Assembly: GCA_916048095.2 (NCBI GenBank)
Contig: OU696585.1
Location: forward strand, 4,650,145-4,714,144
Length of the DNA stretch: 64,000 nucleotides
Direction: 5' to 3'
DNA from: Sacculina carcini
Lineage: Eukaryota > Arthropoda > Thecostraca > Sacculinidae
In this document: one piece after another, positions 1 to 10,802 of the stretch
Layout: the number at the start of each line of letters is the position of its first letter
Numbering within the stretch: position 1 is the first letter of the stretch
Program-made: the position numbers and the translations under genes
Notes under the pieces: generated by a model
What the model was told of the DNA's origin: nothing
Seen by the model: the letters and a program-made list of their open reading frames with translations, nothing else
Database searches by the model: none

Positions 1-540
1 GCACATCAGGACCACAACCACGGCCCCACTTCCACTTGACAGTCCACGTTTTGTTGGTAGCATCAAATTGAACACGAAAATCTGACGTGTCAACGCACGG
101 AGCCGCCACTGCTGGTGTCTTCGTTGTGGCTGCCGCTCGGACAGTCTCGTGCTCAGTTGTCTTGTCTTGGGAGAAACACACATGATCGGCGGATAGCACA
201 GTGACTCCACCGAGTGCTTGTATGCCCGAAATACCTAGCACAACGTCGTACCCCAACGGACGCTCCGCCACGGCTAGTGCGTCAATAGTTGCGGAGTGAC
301 CGGCCGTTGTCTTAACGTTAATCACGCAAGTGCCACAGCAGACGAGAGGCTGACTGCCCATCGTCGACATCCGCAATCTACTGGGGCGCCATTCAGCACA
401 CAAGGCCGAGTGTATGAGCGTGTCAGTGCAGCCAGTGTCTACCAATGCTCGTAGACATCGACCGTCGACAATCAGCTGCACGGTTGGTAAAACGCCACCG
501 CATGCGCGCGGATTTTCACGGGGAAGAAGGCTGGCGCTTA
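1..540 (-). pseudogene. retropepsin-like protease region (5' start of pol), partial
   Basis: Minus-strand translation in the frame ending at base 1 gives an open stretch containing LRALVDTGCTDTLIHSAL (about 416-460) and, further on, LGYDVVLGISGI. These are the catalytic DTG turn and the hydrophobic-LG(I/M) segment of retroviral-type aspartic proteases. The frame differs by -1 from the end of gag, as is common at gag-pol junctions, though gag itself is already broken. The stretch stays open to the window edge, so the rest of pol continues outside. Confidence 0.65.
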
Positions 541-1366
541 CGCATCTCCCACTCCTTCGTTTCCCGCTCGCGATGAAGCTGCGGAACCGGGCGCGTTATC
601 TCGAATAAAAGATCGCGAGGAGGGGCAAACAGCAGCGAAGTGTCCCGCTGCACCACATCTCCTGCAAATTTGAGGCGATCTTCTTCGACGCGCGTTCTGC
701 GAACGATATGCAGAATAACCACTGGCACCAGCTGGTGGCACGACAGCAGCGGACATGCGCTCATCGCTCAACACATTGCGTGCTCGCACCAGCACGCTAG
801 CCAGATCCAATGCATCGGCTCTTGCGGCGGCTCGAATGATGCGCCTCACCTCATCAGGCAGCCCAGCGACAAACGCGCAAACCAGGGCACGTTCTGGCAC
901 GCCTCCGTATAATGACGCAAGTCTTTGTAAATCCGCTAAATACACATCCACACTCGCCTGGACGCAGTCGTCGTTTTGTGTATGCCTCGTAGGCCGTATG
1001 CTCGTCGAGTGCAAATGCGGCATAAAGAGCCTGTTTTACCGACGGCAAATGATACCTGCTGGTCACCGGCAGCTGAGTCCATACCGCAAACGCTCCACCG
1101 GTGAGTCTCAGCGGAAGCACGCTGGTGACGTCCACTCCTCGAAGGTTGCACAGAGTCTCGGCTCTGATAAGCCATTCCGCTACGTCTCCAGTACCGTCAA
1201 ACTCCGCTAGTAGACGAGCGTCGAACGTTGGTTGAGACTGAACCTCGGCAGCAACGGCGCTAGAACCTGCAGCACTCTGTGCGGCCATGTTTCCCAGCGA
1301 AACATAGGGCGGCTGCAACGAGGACACGACGTTTGTTGTAGTCTTGAAATCTTGTGAAGGCTGCAT
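538..1366 (-). pseudogene. gag-like gene with CCHC zinc knuckle, frameshifted
   Basis: Two overlapping frames make one Gag. The first runs from Met at 1366 with capsid-like text (FDGTGDVAEWLIRAETL). The second continues from about 960 with VDVYLADLQRLASLYGGVP and LPDEVRR, then a single nucleic-acid-binding knuckle CRRCGAAGHFAAVC (about 625-666). The change of frame near 950-960 is inside the capsid region and looks like a one-base mutation rather than programmed shifting. The frame stops with TAA at 538-540. Gag would form the particle of a Ty3/gypsy element. The family is clear from the knuckle and the protease next to it; the exact clade is not. Confidence 0.7.
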
Positions 1367-1382
1367 TATAGCCGAAATAGCT

Positions 1383-1660
1383 TGTAATTAAAAAAACACC
1401 TGTATATTGCGTGCACACTCGCGCACAGGTTCACTGGAATATACGCACACACACCACACACAATAATCCACCAATCTCGCACCACAACTCACTCAAGCGC
1501 ACGCTCAGTTCTCACGGCCGCAACTGATCACTCACTCCTGCTTCACAATGGAACACAGCGCTTATATAAACTTAAAGTGTACGAGTCACGTGACGCCGCT
1601 TCAAGCACTGGACAACGAACAAGGATAGCAAATACTAAATCACACTTGCTCGTACATACA
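1383..1660 (-). repeat. candidate 5' LTR of the left-edge element
   Basis: On the minus strand this stretch begins TGTATG, ends ATTACA, and contains TTTATATAAG (around 1563-1572) as a possible TATA box, directly upstream of the gag frame. The matching 3' LTR would be outside the window, so the boundaries rest only on the TG..CA ends. No convincing primer-binding site was seen. Confidence 0.35.
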
Positions 1661-2815
1661 CTTTGACGCACACACAAAGACAAACAGACCCACACACACA
1701 CACACACACACGCATACAAACTCCACAGTGTATTAATTCGTGTTCTTTTTTAATCATTAATATTTTTGCCTTCAATACAGTGTCCACATACAGTGAGATG
1801 TTATCATTAGGGCTGTTAAAGCATCACCACCAGTAGCAACAATTGTTAATGCAAAAACCGAAGCACTGGAGCACAGATGCACTTCTCAATCGTAGGCGTT
1901 AAGAAACACGTGAAATGTGGAAGGTGCATCTGTCATAATATATTCGTCTCACTCGGTGGATAGAGCGTTTCGTTTTGTCACGAAATGTCACGGAAAGGTG
2001 GAACAAACCGTAAGATCTAGTGATTAGAAAGTGAAGAATTATCCACCGAGAGACACTACGACGAAGTGGTTGCTGCTGACAATGAGAAAAAAACCAACAA
2101 TTCGGAAACACGCCGTATTTCTCGTCGCCAACATAACACCACAACTGCATTCCTATACACTTCCAGATGAGGTAAACAAACTTAGTTAGAATTGAATGAT
2201 GAAAAGGAGAATTAATACTGAATTGGGGATTGTAGTATCGCTCAAATGAGCCGAAAATTATTGTAGTGTTACATCGTATGTATGCGTAGGTGTATCGCAC
2301 CTTGTATGTATGTTTGTCTGTACTTGGTGGTGGTGTATGTTGTATGCCACTTTGTAAGCGTGTGTATGTGTGTGTACTTGAGCTTGTGTAATATTTGCGT
2401 AGATTATCGTATGTATGAACTACAAGACACTACAACTGTAGTGTAAGTGACCTCCTACATTCATGTGTTCGAGTGTTGTTTGTATGTGTGCGTTGCGTAC
2501 ACATATTACCTTGTTCTCCGTGCGATGTCGCGTGACCTGATTGTGCCATGTGATACCAAAGTCACAAAGTCCTAAGAAGGGACAGTTAGGAGTAATCGTC
2601 TGTTCTGTGCCAGTGTGTGAGCGCTTATTACAATTAACCATTCAAGTTTTTTGCCCCAAAGCAAATGATACGAAATTGAATCGGATCACTTGAATCAAAC
2701 AAGGTGACATGTTAGCTAACATTGTTTAATTTCACCACCTGTCCGAGATAGAAACCATAAGACTACACACACACACAATCCAGATTTACACCGCAAATAT
2801 ACTTTCAACCAAATA
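1661..2815. other. intergenic, no gene recognised
   Basis: Contains a (CA)n run at about 1690-1712 and TG-rich stretches at 2280-2400. A 133-codon minus-strand frame at 1899-2300 has no recognisable domain and unremarkable composition, so it is not called. Confidence 0.6.
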
Positions 2816-5800
2816 CTACCTACCCGATGACGATTTCCATTTACGTTTACTATGTGACTTCTGTTGATGATTTTTCAATGCATCCTTAAATTTGCGTTTT
2901 TTACCGGAGCCTTGGTGTGAAGGCGGCGTGATATCAGCACCAAAATCCCCTGATTCGTCCACAATTTTAAGTATCGGTTTCTCTTCTGTCTTTACCGACA
3001 ACACGGTTGATTTTTTGTTGACATTCCCTAGCGCTGACCGCCAGTCATCCTCCGAACCCTTGATCATATACTCACTGAGATCAACCTCCTGCAGCTGACG
3101 TAGTTGCTCCCGCCGTTTATTCTCCAACTCAGTGGCCGCCTCATCTAACTCCTCGTCAATTGTCTTGGCTGCCGGTCTCATAGCCGGAGCAGACAAGTCG
3201 CCTCCACGCAAGGCCGAAAGCTCACCGTCCACAACGCTCTGCTCGAATACGGCGCGGACACATGCCGTCATCTTGCGAACGGTGCGATTGAACAAACCCA
3301 ACAGCTGAGAGCAAGCTACGCCCAGCTCGGCAGCCAATTGGTCCACAGTTTTATGCTGCAGTCCGAGACCGATCAACAGACACACCTGAACCGGCGACAA
3401 GCGACAAGTGGCCGCCGACGCTGTCACTCCATCCACCCCAGTGTCCTGCGATTTCGACTGCTGCTGCTGCTCAAAACGCCGCAGCACATAGAGACGGGCC
3501 AGTGCGGGCAATAAATCGGTAATCAAATGATAGTCAGCCATATTGGACGAATACAGCTCGAGTCGTCGCAAGTCGTAGCTACTGATGAACACTTCCAGTT
3601 CGGAACGACTCAACGGTGCATCGTTCGTGCCGCTTTTACGATCACCAACCACATGAGCGACGGTGGCTGTATAGCCGGATAACACTGACAACGCCATACT
3701 GGCCGGAAATGCGGCGAACTGAAAGCCGAGCAGTGCGACAAAACGACGACGAAAATCGGCGAAAAACTGCGGTAACCACGTGGCGGTGTGCCGCTTTGCT
3801 ATGGCGCTGGGATGTATCATATCCTCCTCGTTTGCCACACCGTCGCTGCTCAGACTCTTCAACATGATACACGTGTGCTCGGCGGTGATATCGTTTGCCG
3901 TTTGACGCAAATAGACGGGCACATAACCGGCGCGCTTCCAGAACTTGAGTAGCGGCTCAGTGAGACCATACGACACACCCAAATAATGCAATCGCTCGGG
4001 AGGGCGTTCGTGCAGTCGCAGCAACAACGGAGGAAGTTGGGTACGAGGCGCCAGTCGCTCGTGTAACAATGAAACGGACTCAGCGCCGTCTTCCAGCTGA
4101 TCCGCGGCACTATCTTCGGCGATATCTTTCACAGAGCGGTTTTGATCAGCAACGGAACCGGCCAGCGGCGGAAATCTCAGCTCAAAATACTGCTGTAACA
4201 GTTCAACGGCCCGAGTTCCGTAGCCCATGCGCTGATAATCGGGGTGAGTGGCGATGCGCACAATGCGCGCCCCCGATAAACTCGCAAATTCGTTGTCCTG
4301 AAATTGTTGCGCTACATTCCACGGTATAAGATCGCCGGCGGCCCGCTTGCCGCGTGACAACCCGTCCATCACGGACGCACGCGAGATATCGCCCTCCAAA
4401 CACACTTGCAGCAAGCACAACACCTCGGGCAGCACCGGACAGTCACCGTCGCCACCGACAGGCCCCAGCAGACAAAATAGCATGTGTCCGGGTGCGTCCG
4501 ACAACATCTGCAAGTCGTTCGGTGAGTTCTTGTAATGTGCCGCCACGTAGATTGCCATCAGACGCTGCAAGAACGTCTCGGAGGCGCGGTGGTACGAGAA
4601 CAGTGTGTCGCGGCTGATAAAATAAAGATCGCAGTCCTGCGGAACTGGACAAGGTCCACCGCCTCCAGCAACAGACGGGACGTTAGTTTCCAGACACAAC
4701 AGCCGGTTGAGCCACGCCTCAATGGGATCGTCACGTCGGTAGCGAATAGACTCGGACAATGTCAGCTCACTAAGCGTGCGAATCAGACACGGCGTATTCT
4801 GGTACACCGCGTTGTGACGACCGCCAGACACGGCGTCGGCTGCGACACCGCCCGCTGCCACTCCGGCCGCGGCAACGGCTGATGTCTGTTGTCGTAACTG
4901 CTGCAGCAGCTTGAGTGACAGTGAGCGCCCGGTGCCCTCGTAACCGTTGATTGTCGACGACAGAAAGACAAGATACGGACCAAGCAGGCTCTTGACGAAC
5001 GGCAGTGGAATGGCGGCCGCCTCGTCAATCACCAGCAGCTCGGCCTGGCTCAGTTTGGCCGCGTCGTTCGGCTGAATATACTGAATGGTCTGGCGGTGTG
5101 CGCGAAACACGTTAACACGCACGACGGCGCGGTTAAACGCCGCGTTTGTGCTCTGAATCACCTCGTAGTCGTGATGCTCCTGGTAGTCGAGCGCGTCGAA
5201 GCCCTTCAGCACAAACTCAAACAGCGTGGACAGATTCTCGGGCGACGGCGATGTCACAAAGACATTGGCATAGTCGAGGGCAACGGCGGCGACCAGCGCC
5301 AGTCCGAGCGCCGCCGACTTGCCGCGCCCGCGCGCTGCCGTCACAGACACGGTTCGTCGCAGTGTCTTCTCGGTGAGCGCGTCAACACACTGCAGCAACG
5401 CACGAGCCTGGTCCAGCGTGCGACACAGCGCCGCCAGCGCGCCCATCGGCTGCGTGTCGGCCAGACTGACGCACAGCTCGGCCAGCCGGCGCTGATGGTC
5501 GGGTGGTGGGTCGTCGGCGGTGCGGCGCGGCACGGCCGCAATGTCGAGCACGTGACGACTGAGTGGCAACACATTGAGCCGGTCGTCGAGCACAAGTGCG
5601 TGTCGGCAGTCGGCCAGCGACAGTATGAAGCGCTCGTTGAAACGACACACCACGTGCTGGTGCGCGGCCGTACGGTAGCGAGCGTGCACATCCATCGCCA
5701 GAGTGAACAGCTGACGCAGCGAGCTGACACTATGCAGCAGCAGCACCACCATTCCGCCGCCTTCGACCGTCTCAACAGTGCGCGCCAGTAGGTTGGGCGT

Positions 5801-6196
5801 CAGCGCCTCAAAGTCCTGTAGCACACACATGCCGAACGTGGTGCCGAGAATCTTGTGCGTCTCCTTATAGTAGCAGTAACGGATCTTGGTAGAGGCAACA
5901 AAAAGCTCAAACGGATCGTCATCGTCGGCGGCGGTGGCGTTCAGTTGGCCGTGTTGCATGCGTTTCTGGAGCACGCGCATGCGCTTGCGCCGGTGACTGC
6001 TGAAACCCAGCTCTTTCTTGTAGCACCAGAGTACGGTGGGTCGCGCGCGCACGGCTGCCTTGCACAGCATGTGATGCAGAATGACCACCTGATCACGCGC
6101 CTTGTCGCCGACCACCACGAACATGGTGCGATGTCCGAGCTCGACGCCGTTCTCGATCAGCGTGCGAATGCGGTTATCGATTTTTTTGCGTCCCAT
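2816..6196 (-). CDS. NAT10: RNA cytidine acetyltransferase (NAT10/Kre33/TmcA family)
   Basis: ATP-dependent N4-acetylcytidine synthase acting on 18S rRNA and, with an adaptor, on tRNA; nucleolar in other eukaryotes. The product is 1126 residues, a little longer than the usual ~1025. N-terminal block MGRKKIDNRIRTLIENGV matches the family start, so Met at 6196 was chosen over an upstream Met 12 codons earlier. In order: DUF1726-like region (about 80-230), helicase with Walker A RGRGKS (about 289-294) and Walker B VIDEAAAIP (about 389-397), GNAT acetyltransferase with IATHPDYQRMGYGTRA (about 648-663), a tRNA-binding C-terminal domain, and a Lys-rich nucleolar-type tail. Extra length lies in low-complexity inserts, e.g. 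Ala/Gly/Val-rich around 440-460. The gene is a single uninterrupted exon with all motifs intact, so it looks functional. It is divergent from the sorting nexin gene. Confidence 0.97.
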   Translation of the reverse strand: MGRKKIDNRIRTLIENGVELGHRTMFVVVGDKARDQVVILHHMLCKAAVRARPTVLWCYKKELGFSSHRRKRMRVLQKRMQHGQLNATAADDDDPFELFVASTKIRYCYYKETHKILGTTFGMCVLQDFEALTPNLLARTVETVEGGGMVVLLLHSVSSLRQLFTLAMDVHARYRTAAHQHVVCRFNERFILSLADCRHALVLDDRLNVLPLSRHVLDIAAVPRRTADDPPPDHQRRLAELCVSLADTQPMGALAALCRTLDQARALLQCVDALTEKTLRRTVSVTAARGRGKSAALGLALVAAVALDYANVFVTSPSPENLSTLFEFVLKGFDALDYQEHHDYEVIQSTNAAFNRAVVRVNVFRAHRQTIQYIQPNDAAKLSQAELLVIDEAAAIPLPFVKSLLGPYLVFLSSTINGYEGTGRSLSLKLLQQLRQQTSAVAAAGVAAGGVAADAVSGGRHNAVYQNTPCLIRTLSELTLSESIRYRRDDPIEAWLNRLLCLETNVPSVAGGGGPCPVPQDCDLYFISRDTLFSYHRASETFLQRLMAIYVAAHYKNSPNDLQMLSDAPGHMLFCLLGPVGGDGDCPVLPEVLCLLQVCLEGDISRASVMDGLSRGKRAAGDLIPWNVAQQFQDNEFASLSGARIVRIATHPDYQRMGYGTRAVELLQQYFELRFPPLAGSVADQNRSVKDIAEDSAADQLEDGAESVSLLHERLAPRTQLPPLLLRLHERPPERLHYLGVSYGLTEPLLKFWKRAGYVPVYLRQTANDITAEHTCIMLKSLSSDGVANEEDMIHPSAIAKRHTATWLPQFFADFRRRFVALLGFQFAAFPASMALSVLSGYTATVAHVVGDRKSGTNDAPLSRSELEVFISSYDLRRLELYSSNMADYHLITDLLPALARLYVLRRFEQQQQSKSQDTGVDGVTASAATCRLSPVQVCLLIGLGLQHKTVDQLAAELGVACSQLLGLFNRTVRKMTACVRAVFEQSVVDGELSALRGGDLSAPAMRPAAKTIDEELDEAATELENKRREQLRQLQEVDLSEYMIKGSEDDWRSALGNVNKKSTVLSVKTEEKPILKIVDESGDFGADITPPSHQGSGKKRKFKDALKNHQQKSHSKRKWKSSSGR

Positions 6197-7750
6197 AACT
6201 GCCGCCAAACAGTAGCACACGGCAAGTCGCAAAACAATCGGTGTTCAGATTAGCAGCCCGAACTACGTGCAGCAGCAATACCATTCACGTCTCTGTAATC
6301 AGGCTGGATACAAGCAAAGACAGCACACCAGTTGACTGCAAGCACACAGACTTCCTAAACAGTAAATGGCACAATAAGGAGACAATCACATACGTATCAC
6401 ATCATATCAGATCACATGCAACCGATATTAATACAATACTTGAACAGCAATTACAATCTGAGTCACGACAAAAGGAACCACATTAAAATATAAACGTTAT
6501 AGCGGTAGGAAAATTACTCAACTGAGCCATGGTGCGCCCAAAATATTACAAGCATGATTGATGATGTAAACGGCAGCTTATGATACAGAATAATATACAT
6601 CAATATGAGTGTGCGAATCAAGTGCGCACACGCAAACATACATACGGACTCACACAAAAAACCTACACTATGGTTTTCACACGCACAATCACACTGACAC
6701 TTAAGGCTACAAACATACAAACGTTCAAACACAAGCTTCACACACATTCGCACAACTCTGCTACACTGTTTACATACATAGACACGCATACTCCACACTT
6801 GCTTACACACATACATTACACTTGTTTATACACAGGCACGCATATATCACACTTGAATACACGCACATACACGCATACATCACCACGGTATACTTTTGGA
6901 AAATATGTATCAGTTCCTCCTGGAAAAAACGTTTGTCCCAGTTTTTGGTATTCGAAACACTTGGCACCTCGCAGTAATTTCCATTGCAGTTCACATCATA
7001 CTCATTCGGCACATCGAACGCACAAAATCAACAACGACCAGTTGATGCAAGTAATGATAGATTTCAACGCGTTTACACAGCAACGAGTCAAAAACCACCA
7101 CCACATATCAATTGGTATTTCAAGAATAGATTGTATGATGCTCACGCAAATTGACTCACAATGCTTCTCTCGATCAATCATAATTGAGCGTTTGCACGCG
7201 CCGAGCTAGATACAACATCTCTGTTAAATGAAGAGCGACACAATTAGCAAAAATTCTGCCCGCACCGCAAGATATACTGGCCTTCGCTCGCTGATCCAGA
7301 CATCGTACCGTACACGTCCTGTATTTGGTAGTCCTTTTATATGCAAGTGTATATGTATGTGTGTACATATTTGTGTTTTCCGCTTGTGTGGTACTTATGT
7401 TGCGGTCTTCATTTACTTGCTGCGCATTAGTTGGCAGTTCTCCTTCATTAACGCTAGTTGATAAGTGCACTCTACAAATATATGTTGATCGTATATTAAT
7501 TGAAAAGCAATCCAAACGCTCAATTGGAAGCCGGCAAGGGCACAATTCAATGGCATACTGCAATACGTATTCGTATCGTGTATGTATAGTGTGATGAAAA
7601 TTGTGCAACCGCATGGGTTTGTTTGTATGTCTGTATGTATGTGTGTGTTTAAGAGCGCGAATGGTATGCCTGCTCCATGAATCCAAGAATGTGAGTTAAC
7701 GTGTATGTGCATACGTACGTCTGTGTGTATGTGTGTGTATGTGTATGTAT
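6197..7750. other. intergenic 5' flank of NAT10, no gene recognised
   Basis: Rich in CA/ATAC-type simple sequence (about 6590-6900) and TG/TATG runs (about 7610-7750). Open frames here are simple-sequence translations (His/Thr or Val/Cys rich). The NAT10 promoter should lie just right of 6196, but no specific element can be named. Confidence 0.6.
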
Positions 7751-8570
7751 GTTCTTACTAGTTGTTCTTACTAGTTGTCTTCGCAGGAATGAGTCAGAGG
7801 ATCGTGACTCCCGCCTTCCAGTTGTCATATGTCTTCTTAAACAGTTGTGTCGTTGGCTGGTGTACTATGTCGCTTGGCAACCTATTCCATCTATCTAATG
7901 CTCTATTTGGGAAACAATATTTTTGGATGTCCTTTTTAATCCTGTGTTTTTGTAGGCCAAAACTTTGATTCCTATTAGATTTTTAGAATTGAAACAGCTT
8001 CTGATTTTCCATTTTATCCTTCCCCGTAAGACATCTATAAACTGAGATTAAATCCCCTCTAACTCTCCTTTCTTCTAGAGTTGTCAAACCTAACCTTTTT
8101 AGTCTGTCGAAATATGTAAAATGTTTGATGCTTCCAAAAAATTTTGAGGCTGATTTCTGTACCGTATCCAGTTTTTTAATATGTTTTTGTAAATGTGGAC
8201 TTCAAGCAATTTCTGCGTATTCCAATGTTGGACCGAATGGTGGACGTAATCAATTTCGCTAGTATCCCCTCATCAATGTACGAAAATGCTGCTTTTATGT
8301 TCGCTATCTTGTTATTCGCTTTCTTGACTATATTTGAAATGTGACTTTATGGTGAAAGGCTGCTGTGAACTATTATTCCGAGGTCTTTCTCTTTGGAGAC
8401 GTCCTTTAGCTCAATATCTTTTAACTTGTACCTCCAGAAAGGCCATTCTTGCCCTCTTCCAAAGCGTATAATATGACATTTTCGACATTAAATGGCATTT
8501 GCCATTTTGTACTCCAGCTTGATAGTTCTTCCAAAGCTTTTTGCAATGTCTGACAATCTTCTATGTGTGT
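7751..8570 (-). pseudogene. CR1/L2-like LINE, 3' end of reverse-transcriptase ORF, decayed
   Basis: Minus-strand translation, with several frameshifts and stops, gives the C-terminal part of a non-LTR reverse transcriptase: TLQKALEELSSWSTKWQM, KEKDLGIIVHSSLSP, YFDRLKRLGLTTLEERRVRG, DLISVYRCLTGK, and FPNRALDRWNRLPSDIV. These are the usual post-RT 'thumb' motifs of CR1/L2-type elements. The 3' terminus carries two perfect 13-bp direct copies (GTTCTTACTAGTT on plus, 7751-7776), the kind of short tandem tail these LINEs use. A (TG)n run at 8564-8600 marks the 5' truncation. Confidence 0.8.
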
Positions 8571-9869
8571 GTGTGTGTGTGCGTCTGTGTGTGCGTCCAA
8601 GTGTGTGTATGGCTCATGTGACTTGCTTTGTGACTCAAGTACTGTGTGCTGATTGGTTGGTGTATTGATTGATTGGTGGTGATTGGTGGTTGCTTGGTTT
8701 GGCATGCGATATGTGATTGTGATACGTGACGCCTGAGTGTGTGGCTGAAGTGAGCTACGAGTCCGTCTGGTTGCGAGTGTTGGTGGTGTTCGTGTGCTGG
8801 TAGTAAATTTGTAATTGTCGTTTGTGCGAGGATACAGTATTTATTATCAGTTGTTGTTAGTGTGCATAGTGCACATGTGCTATCACTCCACCATCATCCT
8901 CATTTTCATTGAATACATCTTTATTTTTCGTAACACATACTCAAGAAAATCATACGCTCAATATAGACAATTGAATTCAAATCAATTATGCATTTGTTAT
9001 AGCGATCGTGGCCACAACCGCGAGAACGACAAAAGCAACTATATGCAGAATATTCGCATCGATTAGCATAAGGAATACATGGCAAACACCTGAGCCTTTG
9101 AAACATTTGAAAAATTTAGCCTGGAATCAGCAGCGTTAAGCTGGAGCTCCACTCATTAACTATATATATATCATTACCAAGTTAGAATACCACCTCAGGC
9201 AGATAATTTCTAGTTCTGGACGGATATTGATGGTCTGTCAGGCACGACTCGCAGCCACCTGTCTAATGCACACTTAAGCACCTCTACTCCAACATTCGAT
9301 TATAGATCGATTGGTCGACATTGGTATTGAATAGTCGAACTCCATTCTAACTAAAACTGCAGTGAACCAATGTCTCCACCTTCTGTGAATTTGCTTCGGG
9401 TATTTTTAATATACACATTTTCCCTCGCCTGTCGCTTTCCTCAGCTTCCAAAACTTATATTCGGTACAATACCTTCAAAAAAATTCCAGACATATATGAT
9501 GATAAACCGTTCTCGTCTTCTTTGCAGTGAGTATAAACCAAGTTCACTGAGGCGTTGTCAGTAGTTCTCTTCGCTAACACCTCTGATTTTGTTGGTAAAA
9601 GACCTCTGGATACATTCCAGCCTTCGTTAATATGTGTAGAGGCCAAATTTAACAATACTCTAACTTGGGGCGAATGAGGCACTTCCATAGGGTCAGCATG
9701 CATGCTCTTTCCCGAGAGTAGAATGTTCTCAGTGTCCATCCTGCGAGCTATCTGGCCACTCAAACTTTTTGAAATGTGTAGCGAGAACGTGGCATCGCTA
9801 CTCCAATATCCCTAACGTGATATTTCCCTGCAATTTGTTGTCCCTGAAATCTATATGTCGTCTCTTTTT
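8571..9869. other. intergenic, no gene recognised
   Basis: Starts with a (TG)n microsatellite (to about 8610). A 102-codon minus-strand frame at 9455-9763 is open but matches no family I recognise and has no neighbours suggesting a gene. Confidence 0.5.
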
Positions 9870-9889
9870 TAAATTTCAATTCAATTTCA

Positions 9890-10525
9890 ATGTATTTAAT
9901 ACAGCGCTCATATAAAAGCAACAGTGATAACTACAAACACCGGTCCTGGAGCTGCGACGTCTACGTCGTGGGACCACCCTCCAATCTGGAGGCCAAACCG
10001 CAGCAACAACCCTTCCAGCCTCGTCAGAACGATGGGGCTGTCGTGCTCCTGGCATCAGCTTCGGTCACCCGGGTTCCACAGGTATTTTTTCAGATCCGTG
10101 CAACTGGCTCAAATCGTGACGCCACGCTACACATACACAATAACAGACACTGCACCAACACCGCTCGCCTCACACTTTCATTTCCACTCATATCACCGTC
10201 TCCTGCGGGGACGTCGAGATATGACCCGCTCGCGATCATTTCTCGTATGCTCATACTCGCAGGAGACGTAGAACCAAATCCAGGCCCGAGACACACATAC
10301 ACCTGTCACATATGGACACAGCCACTCACAACACGCCGACACACGAAAGGCTCAGTTCAGTGTAACTCCTGCGTGAACTGGTGCCACACCACATGCACAT
10401 CACTTCACAACATCACACAATACACGCGCTCATTCATCTGCTCATTATGCGCACCAAACTCATCAACACCTGCACGTACACCGACACTGGCACATCCATC
10501 AACAGCATCAATTACCTCTGTTTAA
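9890..10525 (+). CDS. LINE ORF1 protein with 2A-like motif and PHD-type zinc finger
   Basis: A 211-codon frame. Residues 121-133 read LILAGDVEPNPGP, the ribosome-skipping 2A consensus D-V-E-x-N-P-G-P, encoded at 10250-10288. Directly after it comes a Cys/His cluster (about 139-189: YTCHIW, VQCNSCVNWCHTTC, FICSLC), a PHD-like finger with one expected cysteine apparently lost (CHIW for CxxC). The 2A-plus-PHD arrangement is known from APE-type CR1-like retrotransposons of sea urchin and other invertebrates. There the 2A separates an N-terminal leader from the nucleic-acid-binding part. The tail is Ser/Thr/Pro-rich. Whether the first Met at 9890 is the native start cannot be decided. Confidence 0.75.
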   Translation: MYLIQRSYKSNSDNYKHRSWSCDVYVVGPPSNLEAKPQQQPFQPRQNDGAVVLLASASVTRVPQVFFQIRATGSNRDATLHIHNNRHCTNTARLTLSFPLISPSPAGTSRYDPLAIISRMLILAGDVEPNPGPRHTYTCHIWTQPLTTRRHTKGSVQCNSCVNWCHTTCTSLHNITQYTRSFICSLCAPNSSTPARTPTLAHPSTASITSV

Positions 10526-10802
10526 TCACCGTCAACATCACCATTGCGGTCATCAGCACCACCGACATCGCCATCATTCCCATATTCACATACAACTCGT
10601 TCATCCTCACAATCACCAACAACTTCATCCTCCTCACAATCATCACCAACACCATCTTCCTCACTAGCATCACCATCAGTTATCCCATCATCACCATACT
10701 CATCAACACATTCACCACCATCACACACCACCTCCATCAAAAACACCTCCATCAACACCTCAACAACACTCTCACTCGCACAAACACCAACATACACCAT
10801 AC

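Larger units (their letters stand above)
1..1660 (-). mobile_element. Ty3/gypsy-type LTR retrotransposon, 5' part, cut by window edge
   Basis: Reading the minus strand gives, in order, a candidate LTR, a gag-like frame with a CCHC knuckle, and an aspartic protease frame running off base 1. That order is the start of a Ty3/gypsy element. Reverse transcriptase and integrase would lie to the left of the window. Gag is frameshifted, so this copy is probably dead. Confidence 0.75.

Noticed and set aside
1899..2300. 133-codon minus-strand frame
   Set aside because: No recognisable domain, signal or neighbour support.
5096..5791. 231-codon plus-strand frame
   Set aside because: It lies wholly antisense to the NAT10 helicase region; its Arg/His/Gln-rich composition is the mirror of GC-rich coding sequence.
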